From: Chloroflexota bacterium
GTDB lineage: Bacteria; Chloroflexota; Dehalococcoidia; Lucifugimonadales; JACPCK01
Direction of reading: 5' to 3'
Length of the DNA stretch: 32,301 bases
NCBI GenBank assembly: GCA_016179845.1
Contig: JACPCK010000052.1
Span: forward strand, 1-32,301
The notes below the pieces were generated by a model. That model was not told the DNA's origin. It did no database searches and saw only the letters and a list, made by a program, of their open reading frames with translations. The translations under genes and the position numbers were made by a program. Numbering within the stretch: position 1 is the stretch's first letter; every line of letters starts with the position of its first letter. Of this stretch, positions 8,624-16,402 are shown one piece after another.

Positions 8624-9089
8624 GAGAGGTCTTACCTACCCAGCTTATCCAGACCATCCAAAAGACGATGCCGGCGAGAATCATGACGGACTGCCATATC
8701 ACCAGGTGGGCCATGTCCAACCACTGCGGCGCGAGCCGGGCCACGTAGACCAGGTTTATGACCCTGAGGAGATTCAGGGAGGACAGGAGCAGCGCACCGA
8801 GGAGGATGCCTATGAGCTTGGACCCAACAGGGGCCGGAAAGGCGAGGATGGCACCCGTCAGAAGCATGATGGGTCCCAGGGGCGTGCAGTCCGGGATCAC
8901 AACGAACTGAAGGCTGCCCATCTGCAAAACGGGGCCTTTCACTGTCACGCCTGCCCCCACGCCCGCTAAAGCGACGCCGGTGACCCTGGCAGTCACTGAG
9001 GTGATGGCTTCCGATACCGCAGTGACCCTGATCAGAAGGAAATACAGGACAAGAAAAAGACCCAGGCTTGCCGCCGCAACCAGGACCAT
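8610..9089 (-). CDS. Exosortase/archaeosortase-family protein
   Basis: Short (159-aa) multi-pass membrane protease-transpeptidase of the exosortase/archaeosortase superfamily. The three expected catalytic residues are present: C68 in VIPDCTPLG, R109 in SLNLLRVINL and H128 in DMAHLVIWQ. Such enzymes cut proteins at C-terminal PEP-CTERM-like signals. The length and single compact module fit the short XrtH/archaeosortase-like forms. No CTERM-tailed substrate is visible in the window. The start is the first possible one: upstream the frame is open for 30 codons without a start codon, back to the stop of the 44-aa ORF. The ribosome site is poor. Confidence 0.85.
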   Translation of the reverse strand: MVLVAAASLGLFLVLYFLLIRVTAVSEAITSVTARVTGVALAGVGAGVTVKGPVLQMGSLQFVVIPDCTPLGPIMLLTGAILAFPAPVGSKLIGILLGALLLSSLNLLRVINLVYVARLAPQWLDMAHLVIWQSVMILAGIVFWMVWISWVGKTSRAAS

Positions 9090-9179
9090 CCTGCGTAGCG
9101 GGAGGAAGGGAACAGCCTGGCGGGGCCTGCCGTTTCCTTTGCGGAGCCTCTGGCCTTTCCTTCGCTTACTCGTGGCCGT

Positions 9180-9314
9180 TCACCAGTTCTTGGGAACGTC
9201 TGGCTCTCGCCGCTTCCTGCCCTGCTGGTATCTGGCAAAGGCGGAGAACAGACCCAGCGCCACCAGGAGGACCAGGCCAATGAGACCCCAACGCCTTAGT
9301 TGCTCAGGTTTCAT
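9180..9314 (-). CDS. 44-aa single-span membrane peptide
   Basis: Small ORF with a strong ribosome site (GGAGGG, 8 bases before ATG). The peptide begins MKPEQLRRW, has one hydrophobic span (residues ~10-27), then a strongly basic stretch (RYQQGRKRRE) and ends VPKNW. The order PE, hydrophobic span, basic cluster resembles an exosortase sorting signal, but it lies at the N-terminus of a tiny protein. It precedes the exosortase-like gene in the same frame, separated by TGA and 30 codons. It may be an accessory subunit, a substrate or a remnant N-terminus. No homology is recognised. Confidence 0.6.
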   Translation of the reverse strand: MKPEQLRRWGLIGLVLLVALGLFSAFARYQQGRKRREPDVPKNW

Positions 9315-9464
9315 AACTCAATCCCTCCTAATACCGAAGTGAACTTTACATTCAATTATACATCGGTGCAAAAAGAGGTGCGGACTCCAGGTCGGATTGT
9401 GCTTATTCACATTTCAACCCAGGTTTTGAATAAGACGCTCATATTCGCTCTTCTTGACATCCTA

Positions 9465-9473
9465 TGCTATAAT
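9465..9473 (+). promoter_or_regulatory. Extended -10 promoter of binding-protein gene
   Basis: TGCTATAAT at 9465-9473 is a perfect extended -10 box, giving a start near 9480 and a leader of about 75 bases. The -35 region at proper spacing is poor, as expected for an extended -10 promoter. Confidence 0.6.
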
Positions 9474-9555
9474 GCCCCGTAGCTGAAGGCCAAACAGCAG
9501 GGTAAGGTAGGGCGGTTCAGCTACTTCATGCAAAAAAGGGAGGACAGGAAACGAA

Positions 9556-11283
9556 ATGCGTAAGTCTTTTCCGCTAGGTGTTGTGTTCGCTTTGATAGTC
9601 TCCCTGGTGCTCTTTGCCTGTGCACGGGCGGCCCCTACGGCCACGCCGACAAGGGCGCCGGCGGTGACTCCCACGCCCACCACGGTGCCTACGCCAACCA
9701 CCAGGCCCGGCCCCAGGGGCACACTTAACGTTTCAGTAGCCAACCTGGGGAACGAGGTGTGGCTGGTGCGCATGCCCACCAGTGACGAGGCTCCCATCAT
9801 GGACGCAGTGTTCGATGCCCTAATCGGCTTCGATACCAAGACCCAGGCTTTCCCGCAGACAGGGGGCTCTCACCCAGGTCTTGCCGCGAAGTGGAGTGTG
9901 GAGCTCACCCCTGACGGGGGGAGTCTATGGAAGATGACCCTCAGGAAGGGTGTCCAGTTCCACCAGGGCTGGGGTGAGCTTACCGCGGAGGACGTGAAGT
10001 TCACCGTCAACGAGTTCTTCAAGCCCCAGTCGGTGCACCCTTATACCTTCGGCTACGTGGCCTGGGTAGGAAAAGACATCAACAACTTCAAGATAGTTGA
10101 CAACTACAGCTTCGAGGTGAAGAGCAACGAGCAGAACTTCCTTCAGGTCAGGCGTCTGAGCATGGCGGGCCTGGGCCTATCACCCATTTCCAAGAAGTAC
10201 CAGGAGGCGGTGGGGGAGGACGCAGTCGGGAAGCGCCCTGTAGGCACGGGCTCTTTCGAGCTGGTGGACCACAAGCGGAACCAGAAGGTTAGCCTCAAGG
10301 CGGTGAACAACCACTGGCGCCAGACCCCTGATGTGGCCGAGGTGAATATCACCGTCGTTCCGGAGATCGCCACCAACATCGCCATGCTACGGACCGGCCA
10401 GGTAGACCTGACCTCCATTCCTGCCAAGTACAAGAAGGAGCTGGAGGCTGCGGGCCTCAATATCTTCCGGGGTGAGATGGCCAAGGCCTTCAACATGTTC
10501 TTTGGCGGCATGTTCCTGCCGACCAGGGAAAAGTACAATCCCGCCTCCCCCTGGACCGGCAAGGAGCCTACGGGGGAGTCGCCCACCCTGGTGCGCAAGG
10601 CGCTGAACCTGGCCATCGACAGACAGGCCATCATGGACAAGATCCTGTTCAACGAGGCCGTCCCCAAGGTCATCAGCTTCAACTTCCAGAAGCCGGGGGT
10701 CTACTGGTGGAAGAACGACTGGAAGCCCTACCCCTACGACGCCAAGGGAGCCAAGGAGGCCATCACCAAGGCCGGCTACCCCAACGGCTTCGATACCCAG
10801 ATGTACCTGATCAGCCTGGCCTGGGCACCGGAGAACGTAGACATGTCCGAGGCCATCGCCTCCATGTGGGAGCAGAACCTGGGGCTCAAGGTGAAGAGGC
10901 AGCCCACCGAGTACCGGCCCACGGTACGGCAGAAGCTGGTGGAGCGGAGCAGCGCCGACTGGACCTATCTCTACACCAACGCCAGCATCTCAGACCCCGT
11001 CAACTACGGCTGCGGCTGCTGCATCGGTCCTAGCTGGGCCACTATTCTCCACACGGAGCACCCCAAGGTTGATGAGATATGCGGCCCCCTGTTGAAGGAG
11101 TTCGATCTGCAGAAGCAGGTGCCCTTGATCCAGGCCCTGGGGGACTTCCTCTACCAGAACTACTGGACGGCGCCCATAGCCAGCGGCAACGTGCTGTGGG
11201 CTGCCGGGCCCAAGGTCAAGGACTACCCGGTCTTCCCTGGGGCCTCCACCCTGAAGAACCTGGAGCTCATCACCCTGAAGTAG
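9556..11283 (+). CDS. ABC transporter substrate-binding lipoprotein (family 5)
   Basis: 575-aa extracytoplasmic binding protein of the oligopeptide/opine/nickel (DppA/OppA) type. A lipoprotein signal ends at C22 (VLFAC). A Pro/Thr linker (APTATPTRAPAV...) typical of Chloroflexota lipoproteins follows. The mature part has the family pattern GTLNVSVANLGNE, KMTLRKGVQFHQGWGELTAEDV and RKALNLAIDRQAIMDKILF. GGGAGGA lies upstream of the ATG. No permease or ATPase gene flanks it; a strong terminator follows, so it is a monocistronic orphan that must use transport subunits encoded elsewhere. The ligand is unknown. Confidence 0.95.
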   Translation: MRKSFPLGVVFALIVSLVLFACARAAPTATPTRAPAVTPTPTTVPTPTTRPGPRGTLNVSVANLGNEVWLVRMPTSDEAPIMDAVFDALIGFDTKTQAFPQTGGSHPGLAAKWSVELTPDGGSLWKMTLRKGVQFHQGWGELTAEDVKFTVNEFFKPQSVHPYTFGYVAWVGKDINNFKIVDNYSFEVKSNEQNFLQVRRLSMAGLGLSPISKKYQEAVGEDAVGKRPVGTGSFELVDHKRNQKVSLKAVNNHWRQTPDVAEVNITVVPEIATNIAMLRTGQVDLTSIPAKYKKELEAAGLNIFRGEMAKAFNMFFGGMFLPTREKYNPASPWTGKEPTGESPTLVRKALNLAIDRQAIMDKILFNEAVPKVISFNFQKPGVYWWKNDWKPYPYDAKGAKEAITKAGYPNGFDTQMYLISLAWAPENVDMSEAIASMWEQNLGLKVKRQPTEYRPTVRQKLVERSSADWTYLYTNASISDPVNYGCGCCIGPSWATILHTEHPKVDEICGPLLKEFDLQKQVPLIQALGDFLYQNYWTAPIASGNVLWAAGPKVKDYPVFPGASTLKNLELITLK

Positions 11284-11301
11284 CACGGGAGCACGGCAAC
11301 T

Positions 11302-11343
11302 GAAGAGGTCCGAGGCTTCTGCTCCTCGGGCCTCTTCTTGTCG
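11302..11343 (+). terminator. Strong hairpin after binding-protein gene
   Basis: A 14-bp stem pairs 11302-11315 (GAAGAGGTCCGAGG) with 11324-11337 (CCTCGGGCCTCTTC), with one G-T wobble and an 8-base loop. TTG follows, so the T tract is short. It begins 19 bp after the stop codon. Confidence 0.8.
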
Positions 11344-11388
11344 CCAGGAGGCACCTTCCCCAGAGTGGCGGAGTAGTGGGATGAGCCC

Positions 11389-11394
11389 TATAAT
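11389..11394 (+). promoter_or_regulatory. -10 box before enoyl-CoA hydratase gene
   Basis: A perfect TATAAT lies 37 bp before the ATG, after the terminator and inside GC-rich DNA. The -35 position (TGGCGG) is weak. Confidence 0.4.
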
Positions 11395-11431
11395 CAGGCA
11401 ATCAGCCTCGTCGTTTTGAAAGGAGAGCCCC

Positions 11432-12259
11432 ATGGCCTATGAATGTCTCATCTATCAGAAGCTGGATGGCGCGGTAGCCCTCATTACCCTCAACCGACCG
11501 CAGCGGCTCAACGCCCTTTCCAAGCAACTGCTTCGGGAGCTCTACCGTGCCCTGGGAGATGTGGAGGAAGACCCGGAGGTGCGGGCCGTGGTGATCACTG
11601 GTGCGCCCCGTCCGGACGGGCGTCCCTGCTTCTGCGCGGGCGACGACCTCAAGGAGATAGCGGCTGAGCCTGAGCCGACCAGGGAGGAGGCGGTGGAAGA
11701 GGCCATCCAAATGCTGCACGACAGCGGGCCCGAGGCCGACGTGGCCCCGATATGCCGGCTCCTACAGACGATGAGCACGCCCTCCATAGCTGCCATCGAT
11801 GGAGTGTGTACAGCGGGTGGCATCCAGCTATCACTGTTCTGTGACTTCAGGGTGGTCTCGGAGTCTGCCCAGGTGAGCGACCTGGAGATCAAGAACCTGG
11901 GCTCCATAGGTAACGGCAGTGCCGCCGTGCGCCTATCGCGGCTGGTGGGCGCCCCGTGGGCCAAGGAGATGCTCTTCACGGGCGAGCCTGTTGACGGCCA
12001 CCTGGCAGTGCAGATCGGATTCGCGAATCACGTGTTCCCTCCCGGAAAGCTAATCGAGGGAGCGCTGACCCTGGCCAGGAGTATAGCCCGTGTCCGCCCA
12101 CAGGCCGTGGCCATAACCAAGGCCATTATCAACGCTTCCCTGGACATGGAGCTGACCCAGGCGCTCCACTTCGCGTACAGCGCCTCCCTGCCCCTTACAG
12201 GCAAGGAGGGGGCTCAGGCCTTTGCCCAGAAGAAGTCTCCCCCTTACGGGCAGCCCTAG
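11432..12259 (+). CDS. Enoyl-CoA hydratase/isomerase family protein
   Basis: 275-aa crotonase-fold protein, acting on CoA thioesters in the cytoplasm. VALITLNRPQRLNAL is the first strand-turn. The oxyanion-hole loop CFCAGDDLKEI and the second loop IDGVCTAGGIQLSLFCDFRV are present. After GGIQ the usual glutamates are not obvious at the hydratase positions (DLEIKNLGSIGNGSAA), so the reaction could be hydration, isomerisation or dehalogenation/decarboxylation. AAAGGAGAG precedes the ATG. It is a single gene, convergent with the RidA-like gene 57 bp away. Confidence 0.93.
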   Translation: MAYECLIYQKLDGAVALITLNRPQRLNALSKQLLRELYRALGDVEEDPEVRAVVITGAPRPDGRPCFCAGDDLKEIAAEPEPTREEAVEEAIQMLHDSGPEADVAPICRLLQTMSTPSIAAIDGVCTAGGIQLSLFCDFRVVSESAQVSDLEIKNLGSIGNGSAAVRLSRLVGAPWAKEMLFTGEPVDGHLAVQIGFANHVFPPGKLIEGALTLARSIARVRPQAVAITKAIINASLDMELTQALHFAYSASLPLTGKEGAQAFAQKKSPPYGQP

Positions 12260-12316
12260 CCCCTCAGGGACAGAACAGGGGCACCCCGGAGGGTCAGCAG
12301 CGACAGGCTGGACTCT

Positions 12317-12706
12317 TTACGGCTTGACCTCAGCTATGGCCTCGATCTCCACGAGAAAGTCCGGGCTGTAGAGGCGGCGGATGACTGTCCAGGTAGAGGC
12401 GGGGTAGTCAGACGAGAAGTACTTGAGATATATCTGCTGGAACCCGGAGATGTCCTTAGCACGGATGAGGTAGACGTTGGTTTTCACCACATCCTTCAGC
12501 GTGGCCCCCGCAGACTGGAGGACGCCCTGGAGGTTCTTGAGGGCCTGGTCCGCCTGAACCGATATATCCCCCTTACCGACTACCTGGCCCTTCCTGTCCT
12601 GGGCCACTTGGCCGGAGATGTACAGGAGATTGCCCACCCTGACGGCGTGGTTGTATCCGCCTTCTGCCTTGTGAACACGTCTGGGCACAATGATCTCTTT
12701 TGTCAT
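12317..12706 (-). CDS. RidA/YjgF-family protein lacking the key Arg
   Basis: 129-aa trimer-forming Rid superfamily member (LLYISGQVAQD..., LKDVVKTNVYL, VEIEAIAEV). Classic RidA proteins hydrolyse reactive 2-aminoacrylate and other imines, using an Arg in the PAR motif (Arg105 in E. coli RidA). Here the motif reads YPASTW, with Ser104 in that place and a one-residue insertion after it. The enamine deaminase reaction is therefore doubtful, and the protein belongs to another Rid subgroup. The ATG follows GGAGGGAAC. It is monocistronic. Confidence 0.92.
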   Translation of the reverse strand: MTKEIIVPRRVHKAEGGYNHAVRVGNLLYISGQVAQDRKGQVVGKGDISVQADQALKNLQGVLQSAGATLKDVVKTNVYLIRAKDISGFQQIYLKYFSSDYPASTWTVIRRLYSPDFLVEIEAIAEVKP

Positions 12707-12830
12707 GTTCCCTCCTTAAGCTGTGGTGTTTCAATCTTCTGGAATGCATCTGGCCTAGAAGCCAGTCGGAAAAGTCTCACCCCCTGATGTGCACCTCGCC
12801 TTTCCCAATGGAGTGGGGGAAGGATTGAAT

Positions 12831-12847
12831 CTGGGGGATACCCCCAG
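12831..12847 (-). terminator. Hairpin after QueF/small membrane protein genes
   Basis: CTGGGGG (12831-12837) and CCCCCAG (12841-12847) form a perfect 7-bp stem with a 3-base loop, 22 bp beyond the stop of the small membrane protein gene. The T tract is poor, so its function as a terminator is uncertain. Confidence 0.4.
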
Positions 12848-12868
12848 GCCCCTGCTGGTTTGGATTGG

Positions 12869-13054
12869 CTAACCCTGCCGTCGGGTCAGCAGTGCACCAG
12901 CGAGCGGCACTCCTACCGCCAGGGCCACTCCAATGACTATGGCCCCATTCCCGCCCAGAACGGAGAAAATGGAGCCAAGGCCTCCAGCTACGACCACTAC
13001 AAAAAGAGCCGCCCCAAGGGGCAACGTCACAGACATCCAGGCTCGGTACCTCAA
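12869..13054 (-). CDS. 61-aa two-span membrane protein
   Basis: Small protein beginning MRYRAWMSVTLPLG, with two hydrophobic segments (residues ~8-31 and 36-56) joined by a short Gly/Asn turn (LGGNG) and a basic end LLTRRQG. It follows queF by 21 bp on the same strand, so it is probably in the same transcript. A hairpin follows. The membrane pattern and good codon composition argue for a real gene; no family is recognised. A link with deazaguanine import is only a guess from position. Confidence 0.6.
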   Translation of the reverse strand: MRYRAWMSVTLPLGAALFVVVVAGGLGSIFSVLGGNGAIVIGVALAVGVPLAGALLTRRQG

Positions 13055-13075
13055 TGGCCCACCTCCCTCACATTC

Positions 13076-13504
13076 CTAGTGGCCTTCGCAAGAGTAGTCT
13101 ACCGTAACGGCAGTGTGGAGGCCACCCCTGGCCTTGTAGTCCAGGGTCAGGGACATCCGCCGGGGCCGGCAGCATGCCGCCAGGTCTTGCAGAATGCGGT
13201 TGGCCGCGTGCTCCTGGACGACGCCCACGTTCCGGTAGGATAGGAGATAGTACTTGAGGGACTTGAGCTCGATGCACAGGCGGTCGGGCACATAGCGGAT
13301 AATGAGCCTCCCAAAGTCAGGCAGTCCAGTCCAGGGGCAGACAGCGGTGAACTCATCAGTGTCGATGACCACCTCGGCGTCAGAGCCGGGGTACTCGTAC
13401 TCGAAGGCCAGGAGGCAGGCCGCGTCAACGGCTTCGGGGCCTTCGATAGTGCCTTTCCACTCGAGGGCCTGGTACTTCTCTTTGAGGTCCTGCCGAGGCT
13501 CCAT
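13076..13504 (-). CDS. queF: QueF, 7-cyano-7-deazaguanine reductase
   Basis: NADPH-dependent reduction of preQ0 to preQ1 in queuosine biosynthesis. This is the short, single-domain (YkvM-like) form. The active-site loop DTDEFTAVCPWTGLPDFG supplies the Cys that forms the thioimide and the catalytic Asp (C56 and D63 from this start). The QueF signature ELKSLKYYLLSYRN binds substrate and cofactor. The frame allows an ATG at 13531, but the ATG at 13504 has AGGAGGAG upstream and gives the usual ~142-aa length. No queC/D/E genes are in the window; a queuosine-precursor transporter gene lies at 27015. Confidence 0.95.
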   Translation of the reverse strand: MEPRQDLKEKYQALEWKGTIEGPEAVDAACLLAFEYEYPGSDAEVVIDTDEFTAVCPWTGLPDFGRLIIRYVPDRLCIELKSLKYYLLSYRNVGVVQEHAANRILQDLAACCRPRRMSLTLDYKARGGLHTAVTVDYSCEGH

Positions 13505-13531
13505 CGTGGAGGCTCCTCCTTCCTTGTGCAT

Positions 13532-13910
13532 ACCTTTTCATGATACACGGGCTGCCAGGGAGACGGCCCGATGGCGCCGGCACTCCCAGGACGGTGTCTC
13601 ATATTCTACCAGGTTCTCTCCACCGGCCCCTTCTTGGCGGCTGACCTTTTGCCAAGGCCACACCATCTCTTCTTTTCATCAATTCCTCCTAATGTGGTGA
13701 ATCAGAAAACCGCTACAAATGTCATTCCGAGCAGCAGCAAGGAATCTGGTGGTGAAGCTGCCTCCCCACCAGATGCTTCACTTCGTTCAGCATGACAATG
13801 CAAGCCTCACATTATGCAGCGAATCTCTGACTCAGGGCACTAATGCCTTGTTGACATACCAGAGAGGCGACACCTAGAATCCCTGTCAGAGCCAAGACGC
13901 AGAGGTTGAT
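13532..13910. other. Intergenic region with one REP-like palindrome
   Basis: Divergent spacer between queF and the zinc-ribbon gene. Apart from the palindrome at 13720-13797 I see no gene or RNA. Confidence 0.5.
13720..13797. repeat. REP-like imperfect palindrome
   Basis: The outer arms TGTCAT (13720-13725) and ATGACA (13792-13797) enclose an inner stem TCTGGTGG/CCACCAGA around a ~12-base loop. The outer sequence (TGTCATTCCGAGC...GGAATCT) resembles dispersed palindromic repeats. A related element with TGTCATT/AATGACA ends lies at 24474-24635. Confidence 0.6.
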
Positions 13911-14612
13911 GTGATATCCACTAAGCAGCTTTTTGAACTTCAGTCGCTTGATCTGTCTATCGAAGGCCTTAGAAAGTCCATCCAGGGCATCGAGGCCCGT
14001 CTCGCCGATAACCAGGCCATCCTGGCAATCCAGGCCCAACTGGAGGAGAAACGACGAGAGCTACAGTCTCTCAAGCGGGCCCAGAGGGATGTAGAGCTGG
14101 AGTTGGCCACCATAGAAGACAAGATCCAGCAGGTCGATGGGCGTCTGTATAGTGGGAGGGTAGGCAACCCCAAAGAGCTCATGGGGCTTCAAGAGGAAGC
14201 TACAGCTCATAAGGCCAGCAAGCAACGGTGCGAGGAGAGGATCCTGCAGATGATGGGTGAGGGTGAAGAGAAAGAGAGACAGGCAAAGGATACTGAGGCC
14301 CGCCTAAAAGGGATGCAGACCCAATGGGAACAAACCAGAAGGGAGCTGGAGTCGGAGCGGCGGCAGGCCCTGGAGGCACTGCCCTCGTTGGAGGGCCGGA
14401 GGAGTGTTCTCGTGACTCAGGTATCTCCTGAGGAGCTAAAGGTCTATGAAAGCCTCAGGGCCTCAAAAGGAGGAGCGGCGATTGCCAAGGTGGAAAGGGG
14501 AATGTGCACGGGGTGCCGCATGACCCTACCAGTGTATGAACTCCAGCGGGCCCGCACAGCCAAGGGGCCCGTCTTCTGCAGCACCTGTGGACGCATACTC
14601 TACCTGAGCTGA
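13911..14612 (+). CDS. Coiled-coil protein with C4 zinc ribbon (CT398 type)
   Basis: 233-aa protein: residues ~5-175 are a long antiparallel coiled coil (QLFELQSLDLSIEGL start), and residues ~195-230 are a zinc ribbon (CTGCRMTLP...CSTCGRILYL). This matches the widespread CT398/DUF164 family of C4 zinc-ribbon coiled-coil proteins, of uncertain role in nucleic-acid or secretion processes. It starts with GTG at 13911, after a weak GAGG site. The next gene starts one base after its stop, so the two are coupled. In many bacteria this family lies close to rnpB, as here. Confidence 0.92.
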   Translation: MISTKQLFELQSLDLSIEGLRKSIQGIEARLADNQAILAIQAQLEEKRRELQSLKRAQRDVELELATIEDKIQQVDGRLYSGRVGNPKELMGLQEEATAHKASKQRCEERILQMMGEGEEKERQAKDTEARLKGMQTQWEQTRRELESERRQALEALPSLEGRRSVLVTQVSPEELKVYESLRASKGGAAIAKVERGMCTGCRMTLPVYELQRARTAKGPVFCSTCGRILYLS

Positions 14613-14613
14613 C

Positions 14614-15939
14614 GTGAAAGCCCTCGGCTACTTTCTGGTGACTCCGGGAGGTGGACTCGACTCCGTGGAGGGGCAGCTGCGGTCATTTTTTCAGCTTTGC
14701 CAGCAGGAAGGCCACACACCTGCGGCTACCTTCATCGAAACTGAGCCCGGTACCCGCCCTGGCTACAAGGCCCTCCTCGACTACCTCCATCTCACAGGAC
14801 CGGGCGCTGTCATCGTAGCTTGGGGACCCACGAACCTGGGCGAGTCCTTGGCCCAGGCATTGGAAAGAGTCCTCGCCCTTGATGCCCTGGGCTCCCGCCT
14901 AGTCTTCATTGATGGTGACAGCCAGGAGCCCCTGGGCCGGATACTGAAGGAATGGGGGACCTCTGAGCGAGGCCAAAAGATAAGGTCAGCTCTGAAGGCG
15001 AAGGCCACTGCGGGCTACAGCCTTGGCAGGCCTCCCTTTGGGTATAAGGTTGCTGAGAAGGGTCAGCTTGCCGGGGTCCCCACCGAACTGGCCGTCGTAA
15101 GGCTTATCTTTAGCCTCTACGTACAGGGCGGACTGGGGATCCGCCGCATCGCCAACAGGCTGAATGAAGGCGGCTACAGAACCCGGACCGGGAACCGCTG
15201 GAGCATGCATTCAGTCCGCAACATCCTGTCCAACTCAATATACGCTGGCGATGCAGAGCTTGCGGCCAGGGCAGGGCCAGGACAGGAGCCTTCGGTGAGT
15301 CAGGACGCTTTTCAGCGGGTCCAGGAACGCTTGAAGGAGAGGCCACACCCTACCAGCCCCCCGAAGGTGGTGGCCTTCGCCCTAAGAGGCCTCGCCTTCT
15401 GCGGCTACTGCGGTGAGCCTATGGTAGGGGCTACCCGCAGAAAGCGGTGGCAGCGGAAAAGTGGGCTCCGGGCGGAGGGCTACTATCGCTACTACCGATG
15501 CCGGTCAGGTTCTGTCAGGGAGCTGTGCAACAAGAACACATGGCGGGAAGGTGAGCTGGAAAAGGCCGTCAGGGACGGTGTAAGAGCTCTGTTGGCCGAC
15601 GACAGTAGCCTGGAAGCCCAGGCTCGCAAGCAGCAGCCCCTCCGTCAAGAAAGCCCCGTGGCTTCTATCGACAGTCGGCTACGACGCGCACTGGAGAAGG
15701 CCTCCAAGGGACTGCTACCTCTGCCCTCCTTGAGACGCTTGCTTGAGCAGCGCCGAAGGGGATTAGAGCCCATTGAAGGGCCGGAGGCGCCGGAGCAGTG
15801 GGGTGACACAAACCTGCTGGAACCCTCCGCTTGGACAGGCCTGAACCCTGTAGTCCGGAGGAATGTGCTCGCACATTGGATTCAAAAGGCGGTGGTATGG
15901 ACGGACCGATTGCAGCTAGACCCCCTCAAGGAGATCTGA
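14614..15939 (+). CDS. Serine-recombinase-like protein, catalytically degenerate
   Basis: 441-aa protein with large-serine-recombinase architecture: a resolvase-like N-domain (1-135), a recombinase domain (~140-250, GRPPFGYK...IRRIANRLNEGG...SMHSVRNILSNSIYAG), and a zinc ribbon (FCGYCGEPM ... YYRCRS ... C). The catalytic motif Y-x-R-V-S reads YFLVT, so the nucleophile is Thr10 and the Arg is Leu8. The usual DRLxR block reads GPTNLG, losing its Asp and Args. TRPGYKALL is kept. Strand exchange is therefore unlikely, while DNA binding may remain. It starts with GTG, 1 bp after the zinc-ribbon gene, and carries the rnpB promoter at its end. No att sites or phage genes are nearby, which suggests a domesticated DNA-binding protein. 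Confidence 0.9.
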   Translation: MKALGYFLVTPGGGLDSVEGQLRSFFQLCQQEGHTPAATFIETEPGTRPGYKALLDYLHLTGPGAVIVAWGPTNLGESLAQALERVLALDALGSRLVFIDGDSQEPLGRILKEWGTSERGQKIRSALKAKATAGYSLGRPPFGYKVAEKGQLAGVPTELAVVRLIFSLYVQGGLGIRRIANRLNEGGYRTRTGNRWSMHSVRNILSNSIYAGDAELAARAGPGQEPSVSQDAFQRVQERLKERPHPTSPPKVVAFALRGLAFCGYCGEPMVGATRRKRWQRKSGLRAEGYYRYYRCRSGSVRELCNKNTWREGELEKAVRDGVRALLADDSSLEAQARKQQPLRQESPVASIDSRLRRALEKASKGLLPLPSLRRLLEQRRRGLEPIEGPEAPEQWGDTNLLEPSAWTGLNPVVRRNVLAHWIQKAVVWTDRLQLDPLKEI

Positions 15940-15947
15940 CAAGGAAC

Positions 15948-15956
15948 TGGTATAAT
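15948..15956 (+). promoter_or_regulatory. Extended -10 promoter of rnpB
   Basis: TGGTATAAT at 15948-15956, with the RNA start expected 7 bases downstream at the GGGAGAG that opens helix P1. It lies just after, and partly depends on, the 3' end of the recombinase-like gene. Confidence 0.75.
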
Positions 15957-15962
15957 ACAAAT

Positions 15963-16402
15963 GGGAGAGGGCCAAGCAGGCCGGGCAGCCGCTCTTCGCT
16001 CAGGCGGGGAGAGGAAAGTCCGGGCTCTATCGGGCTGGGTGCTGGGTAACGCCCAGGCGGGGTGACCCGACGGAAAGTGGCACAGAAACTATACCGCCAG
16101 GCTCAATGCCTGGTAAGGGTGAAAACGGGCGGCAAGAGCGCCCGGCTGTACGTGGTGACACGGCGGCGGTCAAACCCCACCCGGAGCAAGGCCAAAAGGG
16201 CGGATTCAAGGGTGAGCCCGACCCATCCGCAGGTAGGCCGCAGGACCCCGGCGGCAACGCCGCCCTAGCGGGGTCCCTCCGCAAGGAGGGATGGGCTAGA
16301 TAGATGGCTGCCCCTCTCTGGAAGGTGGGAGGATGGCCGAGTGCCGTAAACCACCTCTCGGGGAGGACAGAACCCGGCTTATAGGCCTGCTTGACCTCTT
16401 CC
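15963..16402 (+). ncRNA. rnpB: RNase P RNA (class A)
   Basis: Catalytic RNA of RNase P, which trims the 5' ends of tRNA precursors. The conserved 5' block GAGGAAAGTCCGGGC (16011-16025) and the 3' block ACAGAACCCGGCTTATAGGC (16368-16387) are both present. The ends pair as a long P1 helix: 15963-15982 against 16384-16402. The interior contains the expected helices and the AAACCCCACCCGGAGCAAGGCC-type P10/P11 core. The length (~440 nt) is slightly long for the class. The 3' end abuts the stop codon of the convergent stress-protein gene, so no separate terminator fits between them. Confidence 0.97.

Noticed and set aside
9454-9459. TTGACA as -35 for the TATAAT at 9468
   Set aside because: The spacer is only 8 bp; the extended -10 explains the promoter better.
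14614-16402. Prophage or ICE integrated at rnpB
   Set aside because: Only a degenerate recombinase is present; no direct att repeats or cargo genes flank the RNA.
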